Source of the DNA: Chamaelirium japonicum
Taxonomy: Eukaryota > Streptophyta > Magnoliopsida > Liliales > Melanthiaceae
Assembly (NCBI GenBank): GCA_947650365.1
Contig: OX393557.1
Span: 30,621,783-30,685,782 of the forward strand
Direction: 5' to 3'
Length of the DNA stretch: 64,000 nucleotides
Positions within the stretch are counted from its first letter, which is position 1. Each line of letters starts with the position of its first letter. A model generated the notes under the pieces. The model was not told the origin of the DNA, made no database searches, and saw only the letters and a program-made list of their open reading frames with translations. This document shows, piece by piece, positions 27,602 to 39,260 of the stretch. A program made the translations under genes and the position numbers.

Positions 27602-28246
27602 ATGATCTACAATGTGCAGTCCGCCGATTGTGCGTACTTAAAGCAAGACCGGGATCCTCAGAGGCAGCCAGTGGGCGACCTTGAGCTTCCCGGGGTAGTC
27701 CGCCGTTGTGCGGACTTAAAGCAAGACCGGGATCCTCAGAGGCAGCCAGTGGGCGACCTTGAGCTTCCCGGGGTAGTCCGCCGTTGCGCGGACTCAAAGC
27801 AAGATCGGGATCCTCAGAGGAAGCCAGTGGGCGACCTTGAGCTTCCCGGGGCAGTCCGCCGTTGTACGGACTTAAAGCAAGACCGGGATCCTCAGAGGCA
27901 GCCAGTGGGCGACCTTGAGCTTCCCGGGGTAGTCCACCGTTGCGCGGACTTAAAGCAAGACCGGGATCCTCAGAGGCAGCCAGTGGGCGACCTTGAGCTT
28001 CCCGGGGCAGTCCGCCGTTGTGCGGACTTAAAGCAAGACCGGGATCCTCAGAGGCAGCCAGTGGGCGACCTTGAGATTCCCGGGGAAGTCCGCTGCCTAG
28101 TGGACTCTAAACCTAACCAGGATCCTTCGCGTTCACCTGCCATGAACGGAAGCATCCTGGCGTTGGCATACCCCTCGAAGGGCGAGCCCGCCGAACAGGA
28201 TCATCGAGGGAAATTAACCGGGCAGGGGGCAGCTAGCACTTATTAG
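27602..28246 (+). CDS. ORF of 26-residue repeats downstream of gag
   Basis: 214 codons starting at a real ATG 140 bp after the gag-like ORF. It consists of about six tandem 78-bp units, so the reading frame is kept, each giving a 26-residue module around KQDRDPQRQPVGDLELPG, followed by a non-repetitive tail of about 50 residues. The modules are rich in Asp, Arg, Gln and Pro, have no hydrophobic core and look disordered. I do not recognise a family. It might be a separate product, a detached Gag-like tail, or a noncoding minisatellite that happens to stay open. AATAAA motifs at 28,259 and 28,390 could end a plus-strand transcript before the convergent antisense gene. Confidence 0.45.
   Translation: MIYNVQSADCAYLKQDRDPQRQPVGDLELPGVVRRCADLKQDRDPQRQPVGDLELPGVVRRCADSKQDRDPQRKPVGDLELPGAVRRCTDLKQDRDPQRQPVGDLELPGVVHRCADLKQDRDPQRQPVGDLELPGAVRRCADLKQDRDPQRQPVGDLEIPGEVRCLVDSKPNQDPSRSPAMNGSILALAYPSKGEPAEQDHRGKLTGQGAASTY
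27617..28110 (+). repeat. 78-bp tandem array inside the gypsy element
   Basis: Units begin near 27,641, 27,719, 27,797, 27,875, 27,953 and 28,031 (AAGCAAGACC anchor, exact 78-bp spacing), with a degenerate seventh at 28,109. Units are nearly identical, pointing to recent amplification. Confidence 0.92.
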
Positions 28247-28570
28247 TTTCCTTTTAAAAATAAAAATGGTTTAAGTCTCTGAGTGTAGGGAAGTTTTTGA
28301 AGTCTTTTGGTTCGCTTAAACGTTTTCCGGGCTCAGGGACTATTGAGTTTTTGCGAGCATGCCGAGTTTTTCGTTTGCATATACTTTAAAATAAAAAGGT
28401 TGAATCGAATTAGCTGCCTCGCCCGGGGTATCACTCTCGAGATCGTTGCGAACTCCTAGAGCGGACTCATAAGTGGCACAGAGAAAGAAAGAAATGCATA
28501 TGCGAATTCAAAAAGATTTCATTTCATTGATTAAACCAAAAATTACAAAGGCAGTTGAGAGGCTGCGAGC
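28247..28570. other. Convergent intergenic spacer in the gypsy element
   Basis: AT-richer, about 320 bp, between the plus-strand repeat ORF and the 3' end of the minus-strand gene. It holds AATAAA-like motifs on the plus strand (28,259-28,264 and 28,390-28,395). No gene seen. Confidence 0.5.
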
Positions 28571-31143
28571 TCAAGGCTTGCTAGTCTCCGCTCCACTGCC
28601 GTCCCCTCGGCGCCGCTTCTTCGACCCTTCGGTCCTGTATTTCTCCACAGCGGCCAGGGCGCCTTTCTTGAGGAGATCGTCCAGCTGGGCTTGGATGCGA
28701 CCTTGCTGAGCTCGAAGGCCTTCGGCGTGCGTCTCCTTCAGGGCAGCGATCTCTGTCTTCAGAGCAGCGACCTCGCCTTGAAGTTGAGCCGCCTCCCGCT
28801 GTGCGACCTCCCTGGCGGACACAGCCTCGTCTCTCTCCACCTTAGCTTTGAGGAGGGCGGTAGCGGACAGGCCTTTGGCTGCCTCGGCCATGGTGAGGCC
28901 TGACACCAGGGTTTTGACCCTGTGGTGCAGTGCCTCGGACTCCGCCCTCAGCTCCTCGGAGCCCTTAGCTCGTTGAAGCTCATGGATGTGCTCGTCCACC
29001 TTGCGCTCAGACCCCCGAAGGGAATCGTCGAACAAGGCGGCAAGCGGCCTCCCGGCCCCAGCGACCTCCGAGACCAGCGCCTGGCTCTGCTTCTCCGCCT
29101 GCATAAGGAAGGTGAAAAAGTTAGCAAAAAGCAAAACTTAGCATTCTTGGCGGAAGGGTCAGAGAGAGCAAGATTTACCTCGGCCAGGCGTTCGCTTATT
29201 GAAGCGAAGGGGGCTCGGGCGAAGACGTTGCGGCCCAGCAGCTGCCGCGCGTAGTAGGGCGCCCTCCCCTCCTCCGCATAGGAGCCCGCGCTGGGACCCC
29301 CCGGAGCTTCAGTAGCAGGGGGCACGCCGGGAAGAGTGGAGGCTGACACCTCCCCCGGGCGATCTCCGGCTGCTGGCGGGCTTGGAGGGTCCACCTCGAC
29401 CCCCTTGGCCTCCGACTCCGAGCTGGAGGACTCGGAGTCGGAGCCGATATCCACGAAGGAGGGGGACCTGTAGATCAAGTCCCCCGTATCCTCCGGGAAG
29501 TCCGCCTTCTCCTTACCCCGTCCAGATGACGAGGGCGGAGGAGCGGATATGGAAGCTGTAGGGGGCGTAGAGGTCGCAGCGGCGGCGGGGGTTTCTCGCC
29601 TACTGTCCTCGCAGGAAATTTCCCGAGGAGCAGAGGGTGGCACCCCGCCCTGCTGGACCTCCACCCCGGCGGGAGGAGGTGGAAGCTCCTGCCCGCTCGG
29701 TCCCGCCCCTGGTGCGGGAGCTGATGGAACTGCGGGCTTCTCCACTTGGGCAGGAGCGACGGGCTCCGCCCGAAGAGCTTGAGGGACGGGCCCCTCCTCC
29801 TCAAAGCCTGGCGCCTCCTCCTCGGAGTCCGTCCAACTGGGCTCCGAGTCCAAGCCTGCCTCCTCCAGCACTTTTCGCCGCTGCTCCGTCTGGGTGTTCG
29901 AAGGCGCGGGCCCCGCGCGTTTGGCCTTCTTCTTCCCACGGGCCTCCATCTCCGGCGTCAGCACTGCTACACAAAGAGGGACGATCAGATCGCCCGGGAA
30001 GTAGCCCATTAATATCTGGGCCATCCCGGATTCGACTTCCGCCATGGTTAGCGGGAGGTCGATGTTCGGGTCGTCGGGTTCGACCATTTGGATCTTGTGG
30101 CGGACAATTAGAGTTGGGGCAGAAGGCTGACCTGGGGCGGCGTCCGGGCGAGGAGGTTGCGGAGGAGCGGAGGCTTCACCCTGGCGGAGCATCTCCATGG
30201 TGTCGGGGTCGTTGAGGCGGATGGGCGAAGCCCGCCTCCGGACCGTCTTCTTGCGGGGGTTGCCTCCCGAGCCCCCTGCCCCCTTGCTGGCCACTTTGGA
30301 GGGAGGAGCGTTCTGCATCAGCGGAATAGCGCCGACCTCCTCCTCCTTCTTTTTCCGGACGATCTTCTGCTTCAACAGAATAGCGCCGGTCTTCCCGTCC
30401 TTCAGCTGGAAGGCAAAGTCGGGAGCGGTGATCTTCTCCAGAGTCCGCCCGCCGAGGTAGTGGAGGATCGCCTCGTCCAGAGATCGCTCTCGGTCGGGAG
30501 CGATGCACTTCTTCTTCCCCACCTTGTAGAAGGAGATCTCCCGAAAGACCGCCGTCGGGGGAACCCCGGGGTGAGCAGGGACTCCGCTGTGCCGCCCGCG
30601 CCAGTCGCCGACCGCCACGAAAGGATAGTCCTTCCAGTGGCGGTCCTTGCTCTCGATGGTAGAGAAGGGGAGCACCTCACCAAGTCGCCCGACGAGGTAG
30701 AAGTAGCCGCAGCCCGCGGAGCTGAAGACCGGCGAGGGCTTGAGGAGCCATTTTTTGAGCAGATAGCTCAATGGGATCCTCGCCTTTAGGGCGGTCTCCA
30801 GCTGGGACAACCCGTAAAGTATCCCCCAGGAGTTTCCTGAGAGCTGAGCAGGGCAAAGCCCCGTCAACTCCAGGAGCTCCCCGGCGAGATGACTCAGGGG
30901 GAACCACAGCCCGGACCACAGTAGCCCGACAGAAGCTACTGTGCCCTGGGGCGGCCTCCCCGAGAGTGGCATCTCGGTGACAAGGATCTCCTGAGGGAGA
31001 TCGATCGCCGCCCGGATACTGTCCCCAACGGGCACCCCGCTCGGGTTTTGCAGCCAGACCACCGCCCTCTCTGCGGCGGGCTCAGAATCTTGGGCGGCAG
31101 CAGCAGCAGCAACAGCAGCAGCAACGTCGGAAGCGGAGGCCAT
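28571..31143 (-). CDS. Antisense ORF of a plant gypsy element (PF04195-like), with one intron
   Basis: Encoded opposite to gag. The open frame extends upstream to 31,203, but the first ATG is at 31,143 (MASASDV) in a good ATGG context. Segment 1 (to about 29,179) begins with an Ala-rich stretch. It then has a domain matching the 'putative gypsy type transposon' proteins of plants: LWFPLSHLAGELLELTGLCP, AQLSGNSWGILYGLSQLE, and KDRHWKDYPFVAVGDW. A long Pro/Ser/acidic-rich disordered region follows. Segment 2 (about 29,098-28,571) is Ala/Glu/Gln-rich coiled coil with a basic tail (KKRRRGDG) that could be a nuclear signal. Between them is an 80-bp intron-like gap with GT and AG ends and a pyrimidine tract. 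Function is unknown; antisense ORFs of this kind are known from Tat-lineage elements. Confidence 0.75.
29099..29178 (-). other. Probable intron of the antisense ORF
   Basis: 80 bp with donor GAG|GTAAAT and acceptor TTATGCAG after a T/C-rich tract, typical of short plant introns. Both flanking segments have coding character, and their reading phases agree across the gap. Confidence 0.75.
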
Positions 31144-31257
31144 TAAAGCAAAAAGGCTAAGGCGAGCTAGAAGCAAAAGTGAGCAAAGGCGAGCTGAAAG
31201 CAAAGAAGGAAGGGAGAGCTGTTTTTCATGCAGCGGTAAAAATCGCCCCCCATCCCC

Positions 31258-31265
31258 TATTTATA
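31258..31265 (-). promoter_or_regulatory. TATA box of the antisense gene
   Basis: On the minus strand the sequence reads CCTATAAATAGGGG, a near-ideal plant TATA box, 115 bp upstream of the ATG at 31,143. This predicts a 5' leader of about 85 nt. Upstream on the same strand are G-boxes CACGTG at 31,376-31,381 and within a 14-bp palindrome GAGACACGTGTCTC (31,453-31,466). Confidence 0.7.
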
Positions 31266-31589
31266 GGCAAGTGAGAGACAGGTGAATCGATCCGCAGTTA
31301 ATGCCCAAGCGCGCTCGGCGAGGCGACGTGACGGCAATCGAAGCGACAGCTTGCTTCTTTCCAATCGTCAAGCGCCACGTGGGCCACGCGTGGAAAAGGC
31401 TGCGCCGACTCCGACACTGTCATTTACTGACAAAAGAAGGGCGAATGAGGAGGAGACACGTGTCTCGCGCCGATCGGGATCTCATGATGAGATTCGCTGT
31501 ATCAGCATTGAGCCTCGCGCCGCATTTAAGGTGAAGCGACCGTTGGAGATTTGGTGCGATACCCAAGTCACAAGACCGCCCACGGCTGG

Positions 31590-32192
31590 TGCCCGAAGCT
31601 CGCCCGATGCAGACCCTGACCGCTTGTGACAAGCTCGCACCGGAAGGAGATCGCTCGTGGCTGACGCTCCCGGCCCGCCCAGCGTTTGTGAAATGCTGGG
31701 AGTCAAAGCTCTCGGCGCAGACCGCTCGCGGCAAGTGCCCGCAGCTCGCCCGACGCAGACCCTGACCGCGTGTGACAAGATCGCACCGGAAGGAGATCGC
31801 TCGTGGCTGACGCTCCCGGCCCGCCCAGCGTTTGTGAAATGCTGGGAGTCAAAGCTCTCGGCGCAGACCGCTCGCGGCAGGTGCCCGCAGCTCGCCCGAG
31901 GCAGACCCTGACCGCGTGTGACAAGCTCGCACCGGAAGGAGATCGCTCGTGGCTGACGCTTCCGGCCCGCCCAGCGTTTGAGAAGTACTGGCAGTCAAAG
32001 CTCTCGGCGCAGACCGCTCGCGGCAGGTACCCGCAGCTCGCCCGACGCAGACCCTGACCGCGTGTGACAAGCTCACACCGGAAGGAGATCGCTCGTGGCT
32101 GATGCTCGTGGCCCGCCCTGCGTTTGTGAAATACTGACAGTCAAAGCTCTCGGCGCAGACCGCCCATGGTTGGTGCCCGCATCTCCCCGGGT
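31590..32192 (+). repeat. 146-bp tandem array before the 3' LTR
   Basis: Four units anchored on GCAGACCCTGACCGC at 31,609, 31,755, 31,901 and 32,047, spacing exactly 146 bp, followed by a degenerate fifth start. Overlapping open frames through it repeat with the array and are not genes. It lies upstream of the antisense promoter. Confidence 0.93.
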
Positions 32193-32294
32193 GAAGGTCG
32201 CAAGTGACTAGAACTCCCAATTCGACCGTCGTGTGCAATAAGACTCCTGAGCAAGCGCCAAAGTCTCCTTGGTCGCTCCCTCAGGAGGGGGTAA
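32193..32294 (+). other. Pre-LTR segment with polypurine tract
   Basis: Short unique segment ending in AGGAGGGGGTAA directly before the 3' LTR, the position and composition expected for the plus-strand primer. Confidence 0.75.
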
Positions 32295-33351
32295 TGTTGG
32301 GGGTAGCTGAAATCTGCCCTGGAGTTCGCCCCCCCCCCCCCCCCCCTCCGGTGCTCACCAAATCACCTTGACAGGGAGCGAGATCCACATTGGGCTGAAG
32401 GGGCCTAGGCCAAGGACACTCATAGGAGCTCGCCTAAGCTCGCTGGAGCTCGCCTGAGCTCGCCCAGGAGCCCGCCTAAAGCTCGCTCAGGAGCTCGCCA
32501 AGATCGCCCCAGAGCTCGCCTAAGCTCGCCCAGGAGCTCGCCAAGCCCGCGCAAGAACTCGCTTACAGTGGTAGCGGGAGTTAGACCGTCACGCATAACA
32601 AAGACATCGGCACCGCAAACGCACCTAGCTCATACAGGAGCTCGCCCCTATCTCATGCAGGAGCTCGCCCAAGCTCGTTCAGGAGCTCGCCTAAGCTCTC
32701 TCAGGAGCTCGTCCAAGCTCGCTCAGGAGTTCGCCAAACTCGCTCAGGAGCTCGCCTAAGCTCTCTCGTGAGCTCGCCTAAGCTCTCTCGTGAGCTCGCC
32801 TAAGCTCTCTCAGGAGCTCGCCCAAGCTCGCCCCGACCCTTGTTTATCGAAGAGGTTGCTCCCGCGAGGTCCGACTCTTGATAAATATGGGCGAAAGGAC
32901 GGAGCAGTGCCGGGTGAACTGGCTTTTGCTTCCTCCCTGAAACCGCCCGGACTTGAACATTCCAGAATGGCCACCTGGCCGCGACAAGAAAGATTCCCTC
33001 CCCTACTCGAACCGTCTGGCAGGCTTGACGACAGAATGTCAGGGCGCGAGTACCAAGGACTGTCAGACACACGCGAGCCGGAACGTGGGGGTCTAGAAGG
33101 CCCTGGAAGAATCTCCACGTGTCGGGGCACGGTAGGCCGCCGATTGCTATAAATGCTCGCCCCCAGGCTCCATAGTACAGGTTCGAAATCCTTTTCCCAA
33201 CCACTTTGGTATACCGCAGCTCGCCGTTGTGCCACCGTGACTGACTTGAGCTTCGGAGGGTCTGCGCTCCTAAGGGAGCGAGCCGTTCTCACGTTCCCTT
33301 TTCTTTGTCTTGCAGGCAGCCCGCACGGACCAGGGAAAAATCCCCCGAACA
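32295..33351 (+). repeat. 3' LTR of the gypsy element
   Basis: 1,057 bp. It is longer than the 5' LTR mainly through a longer C run near 32,330 and about 10 extra bases in the GAGCTCGCC repeats. Substitutions between the two LTRs are mostly transitions. Confidence 0.96.
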
Positions 33352-35044
33352 CGATCCATTCTAATTCCTTCGTACGATCCATTCTAATTCATTCGTACGA
33401 TCTATTCTAATTCATTCATACGATCCATTCTAATTCATTCGTACGATCCATTCTAATTCCTTCGTACGATCCATTCTAATTCATTCGTACGATCCATTCT
33501 AATTCATTCATACAATCCATTCTAATTCTTTCACACGATCCATTCTAATTCATTCGTACGATCCATTCTAATTCATTCGTGTAATCCATTCTATTTCATT
33601 CGTACGATCCATTCTTACTCATTCGTACGATCCATTCTAATTCATTCACACGAATGTATCCATTCGTACGAATGAATTAGAATAGATTGTACGAATGAAT
33701 TAGAATGGATCGTACGAATTAATTAGAATGGATCATACGAAGGAATTAGAATGGATCGTACGAATGAATTAGAATGGATCGTACGAATGAATTAGAATGG
33801 ATACATTCGTGCGAATGAATTAGAATGAATTAGAATGGATCGTACGAATGAATTAGAATGGATACATTTGTGCGAATGAATTAGAATGGATCGTACGAAT
33901 GAATTAGAATGGATCGTATGAATGAATTAGAATGGATCGTACGAATGAATTAGAATGGATCGTGCGAATGAATTAGAATGGATCGTACGAATGAATTAGA
34001 ATGGATCGTGTGAAAGAATTAGAATGGATCGTATGAATGAATTAGAATGGATCGTGCGAATGAATTAGAATGGATCGTACGAATGAATTAGAATGGATAC
34101 ATTCGTGCGAATGAATTAGAATGGATCGTGCGAGTGAATTAGAATGGATCGTATGAATGAATTAGAATGGATCGTGCGAATGAATTCGAATGGATCGTAC
34201 GAATGAATTAGAATGGATACATTCGTGTGAAAGAATTAGAATGGATTGTATGAATGATATAGAATGGATCATATGAATGAATTAGAATGGATCGTGCGAA
34301 TGAATTCGAATGGATCGTACGAATGAATTAGAATGGATCGTACGACTGAATTAGAATGGATGCATTCGTGCGAATGAATTAGAATGGATACATTCATGCG
34401 AAAGAATTAGAATAGATCGTATGAATGAATTAGAATGGGTCCTATGAATGAATTAGAATGGATCATGCGAATGAATTAGAATGGATCGTACTAATGAATT
34501 AGAATGTATCGTGCTAATGAATTAGAATTGATCGAACGAATTAATTAGCATGGATCGTGCTAATGAATTAGAATGGAACGTACGAATGAATTAGAATGGA
34601 TCGTGTGAAAGAATTAGAATGGATTGTATGAATGAATTAGAATGAATTCGTACGATCCATTCGAATTCATTCGCACGATCCATTCTAATTCATTCATACG
34701 ATCCATTCTAATTCATTCATACAATCCATTCTAATTCTTTCACACGATCCATTCTAATTCATTCGTAGGATCCATTCTAATTCATTCGTACAATCTATTC
34801 TATTTCATTCGTACGATCCATTCTTACTCATTCGTATGATCCATTCTAATTCATTCGGACGAATGTATCCATTCTAATTTATTCGTACGATCCATTCTAT
34901 TTCATTCGTACGATCCATTCTAATTCATTCGTATGATCCATTCTTACTCATTCGTATGATCCATTGTAATTCATTCGTACGATCCATTCTAATTCATTCG
35001 TACGATCCATTCTAATTCATTCGCACAATCTATTCTAATTCATT

Positions 35045-35104
35045 CGTACGATCCATTCTAATTCATTCGTACGATCGTTCGAATGAATTAGAATGGATCG
35101 TACG
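35045..35104. repeat. Near-perfect palindrome at polarity switch
   Basis: Same switch point in HOR A copy 4, with core CGTACGATCGTTCG. One pair near the centre is mismatched. Confidence 0.9.
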
Positions 35105-38100
35105 GAATGAATTAGAATGGATTGTATGAATGAATTAGAATGGATACATCCGTGCGAATGAATTAGAATGGATCATACGAATGAGTAAGAATGGATCGTA
35201 CGAATGAAATAGAATAGATTGTACGAATGAATTAGAATGGATCGTACAAATGAATTAGAATGGATCGTACGAATAAATTAGAATGGATCATACGAATGAG
35301 TAAGAATGGATTGTACGAATGAATTAGAATGGATCGTACGAATGAATTAGAATGGATCGTGTGAAAGAAATAGAATGCATTGTATGAATGAATTAGAATG
35401 GATCGTCTGAATGAATTAGAATGGATCGTGCGAATGAATTCGAATGGATCGCATGATCCATTCGAATAGATTGGATCGTATGAATTAATTAGAATGGATC
35501 GGGCGAATGAATTAGAATGGATCGTATGAATGAATTAGAATGGATCGTATGAATGAATTAGAATGGATCGTGCAAATGAATTAGAATGGATCGTACGAAT
35601 GAATTAGAATGGATCGTACGAATGAATTAGAATGGATCATACGAATAAGTAAGAATGGATCGTACGAATGAAATAGAATGGATTGTACGAATGAATTAGA
35701 ATGGATACATTCGTGCGAATGAATTAGAATGGATCGTACGAATGAATTAGAATGGATCGTACGAATGAATTAGAATGGATCGTACGAATGAATTAGAATG
35801 GATCTTACGAATGAATTAGAATGGATCGTACGAATGAATTAGAATGGATCGTATGAACGAATTAGAATGGATACATTCGTGCGAATGAATTAGAATGGAT
35901 CCGACGATTGAATTAGAATGGATCGAACGAATGAATTAGAATGGATCGTACGAATGAATTAGAATGGATCGTACGAATAAATTAGAATGGATGCATTCGT
36001 CTGAATGAATTAGAATGGATCATACGAATGAGTAAGAATGGATCGTACGAATGAAATAGAATAGATTGTACGAATGAATTAGAATGGATTCGTACGAATG
36101 AATTAGAATGGATACATTCGTGCGAATGAATTAGAATGGATCGTACCAATGAGTAAGAATGAATCGTACGAATGAAATAGAATGGATTGTGCGAATGAAT
36201 TAGAATGGATTGTACGAATGAATTAGAATGGATCGTACGAATGAATTAGAATGGATCCTATGAATGAATTAGAATGGATCGTGCGAATGAATTAGAATGG
36301 ATCGTACGAATGAATTAGAATGGATCGTGCTAATGAATTAGAATTGATCGAACGAATGAATTATAATGGATACATTCGTGCGAATGAATTAGAATGGATC
36401 GGACGAATGAATTAGAATGGATCGTACGAATGAGTAAGAATGGATCGTACGAATGAAATAGAATAGATCGTACGAATGAATTAGAATGGATCGTACGAAG
36501 GAATTAGAATGGATCGTACGAATGAATTAAAATGGATATATTCGTGCAAATGAATTAGAATGGATCGTATGAATGTATTAGAATGGATCGTATGAGTGAA
36601 TTAGAATGGATCGTACGAATGAATTAGAATGGATCGTATGAATGAATTAGAATGGATACATTCGTGTGAATGAATTAGAATGGATCGTATGAATGAATTA
36701 GAATAGATTTTGTGAATGAATTAGAACTGATCGTACGAATGAATTAGAATGGATACATTCGTGCGAATGTATTAGAATGGATAGTATGAATGAATTAGAA
36801 TAAATCCTATGAATGAATTAGAATGGATCGTGCGAATGAATTAGAATGGATCGTGCTAATTAATTAGAATTGATCGAACGAATGAATTAGCATGGATCGT
36901 GCTAATGAATTAGAATGGAACGTACGAATGAATTAAAATGGATCGTGTGAAAGAATTGGAATGGATTGTATGAATGAATTAGAATGAATTCGTACGATCC
37001 ATTCGAATTCATTCGCACGATCCATTCTAATTCATTCATACGATCCATTCTAATTCATTCATACGATCCATTCTAATTCTTTCACACGATCCATTCTAAT
37101 TCTTTCGTAGGATCCATTCTAATTCATTCGTACAATCTATTCTATTTCATTCGTACGATCCATTCTTACTCATTCGTATGATCCATTCTAATTCATTCGG
37201 ACGAATGTATCCATTCAAATTTATTTGTACGATCCATTCTAATTTATTCGTACGATCCATTCTAATTCATTCGTACGATCCATTCTAATTCATTCGTCCG
37301 ATCCATTCTAATTCATTCGCACGAATGTATCCATTCTAATTCATTCGTACCATCCATTCTAATTCATTCGTACGATCCATTCTAATTCATTCGTAAGATC
37401 CATTCTAATTCATTCATACGATCCATTCTAATTCATTCGTACGATCCATTCTAATTCATTCGCACGAATGTATCCATTCTAGTTCATTCGTACGATCCAT
37501 TCTAATTCATTCATACAATCCATTCTAATTCATTCGCACGAATGTATCCATTCTAATTCATTCGTACGATCAGTTCTAATTCATTCACAAAATCTATTCT
37601 AATTCATTCATACGATCCATTCTAATTCATTCACACGAATGTATCCATTCTAATTCATTCATACGATCCATTCTAATTCATTCGTACGATCCATTCTAAT
37701 TCACTCATACGATCCATTCTAATACATTCATACGATCCATTCTAATTCATTTGCACGAATATATCCATTCTAATTCATTCGTACGATCCATTCTAATTCC
37801 TTCGTACGATCCATTCTAATTCATTCGTACGATCTATTCGAATTCATTCATACGATCCATTCTAGTTCATTCGTACGATCCATTCAAATTCCTTCGTACG
37901 ATCCATTCTAATTCATTCGTACGATCCATTCTAATTCATTCATACAATCCATTCTAATTCTTTCACACGATCCATTCTAATTCATTCGTACGATCCATTC
38001 TAATTCATTTGTGCAATCCATTCTTTTTCATTCGTACGATCCATTCTTACTCATTCGTACGATCTATTCTAATTCATTCACACGAATGTATCCATTCGTA

Positions 38101-39075
38101 CGAATGAATTAGAATAGATTGTACGAATGAATTAGAATGGATCGTACGAATTAATTAGAATGGATCGTACGAAGGAATTAGAATGGATCATACGAATGAA
38201 TTAGAATGGATCGTACGAATGAATTAGAATGGATACATTCGTGCGAATGAATTAGAATGAATTAGAATGGATCGTACGAATGAATTAGAATGGATACATT
38301 TGTGCGAATGAATTAGAATGGATCGTACGAATAAATTAGAATGGATCGTATGGATGAATTAGAATGGATCGTACGAATGAATTAGAATGGATCGTGCGAA
38401 TGAATTAGAATGGATCGTACGAATGAATTAGAATGGATCGTGTGAAAGAATTAGAATGGATCGTACGAATGAATTAGAATGGATCGTGCGAATGAATTAG
38501 AATGGATCGTACGAATGAATTAGAATGGATACATTCGTGCGAATGAATTAGAATGGATCGTGCGAGTGAATTAGAATGGATCGTATGAATGAATTAGAAT
38601 GGATCGTGCGAATGAATTCGAATGGATCGTACGAATGAATTAGACTGGATCGTACCAATGAGTAAGAATGGATCGTACGAATGAATTAGAATGGATCGTA
38701 TGAATGAATTAGATTGGATCGTACGAATGAATTAGAATGGATCATGCGAATGGATTAGAATGGATCGTACGAATGAATTAGAATGGATCGTACGAATGAA
38801 CTAGAATGGATACATTCGTGCGAATGAATTAGAATGGATCGTACGAATGAATTAGAATGGATACGTTCGTGCGAATGAATTAGAATGGATTGTGCGAATG
38901 AATAAGAACAGATCATGCGAATGAATTAGAATGGATCGTACGAATGAATTAGAATGGATCGTACGAATGAATTAGAATGGATACATTCGTGCGAATGAAT
39001 TAGAATGGATCGGACGAATGAATTAGAATGGATCGTACGAATGAATTAGAATGGATCAGATGAATGAGTTAGAAT

Positions 39076-39260
39076 GGTTACATTCATGCGAATGAATTAG
39101 AATGGATCGTACGAATGGATTAGAATGGATCGTACGAATGGATTAGAATGGATACATTCGAGCGAATGAATTTGAATGGATCGTACGAAAGAATTAGAAT
39201 GGATCGTACGAATGGATTAGAATGGATCCTACGAATGGATTAGAATGGATACCTTTGTGA
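39076..39260 (+). repeat. Variant cassette, copy 4 (shortened end)
   Basis: Within the extra block of HOR A copy 4. It ends at GATACCTTTGTG and then joins a GATCGG unit. A partial counterpart occurs near 15,770-15,920 in copy 1. Confidence 0.8.

Larger units (their letters stand above)
24896..33351 (+). mobile_element. Non-autonomous Ty3/gypsy LTR retrotransposon, gag-only (TR-GAG type, Tat-like)
   Basis: An 8,456-bp element bounded by TG...CA LTRs and a 5-bp target duplication, CGATC (24,891-24,895 and 33,352-33,356). The interior holds a primer-site-like segment, a Gag-like ORF, a 78-bp in-frame repeat ORF, a large antisense ORF, a 146-bp tandem array and a purine tract. No protease, reverse transcriptase, RNase H or integrase is visible, so mobility would need a helper element. 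The LTRs differ at about 20 positions by eye over roughly 1.03 kb (about 2%). At the commonly used plant rate of 1.3e-8 per site per year, that is somewhat under 1 million years. Structurally it looks whole for a non-autonomous element. Confidence 0.95.
21705..34643. repeat. HOR A copy 3 (4,478 bp net, split by a retrotransposon)
   Basis: Layout: minus 21,708-22,135; plus 22,136-24,095; minus 24,096-24,895 continuing at 33,352-33,667; plus 33,668-34,646. Subtracting the element and one target duplication (8,461 bp) gives about 4.48 kb. The undisturbed counterpart of the insertion point is at 37,784-37,788 in copy 4. Confidence 0.92.

Noticed and set aside
29475-30789. Several long open frames opposite or overlapping the antisense ORF
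   Set aside because: They are low-complexity GC-rich shadows, rich in Arg, Pro, Gly and Ser. The minus frame at 28,571-31,143 has domain similarity, splice signals and a promoter.
31282-32238. Repeated open frames in the 146-bp array
   Set aside because: The same peptide recurs every 146 bp on both strands and shifts frame between units (146 is not a multiple of 3).
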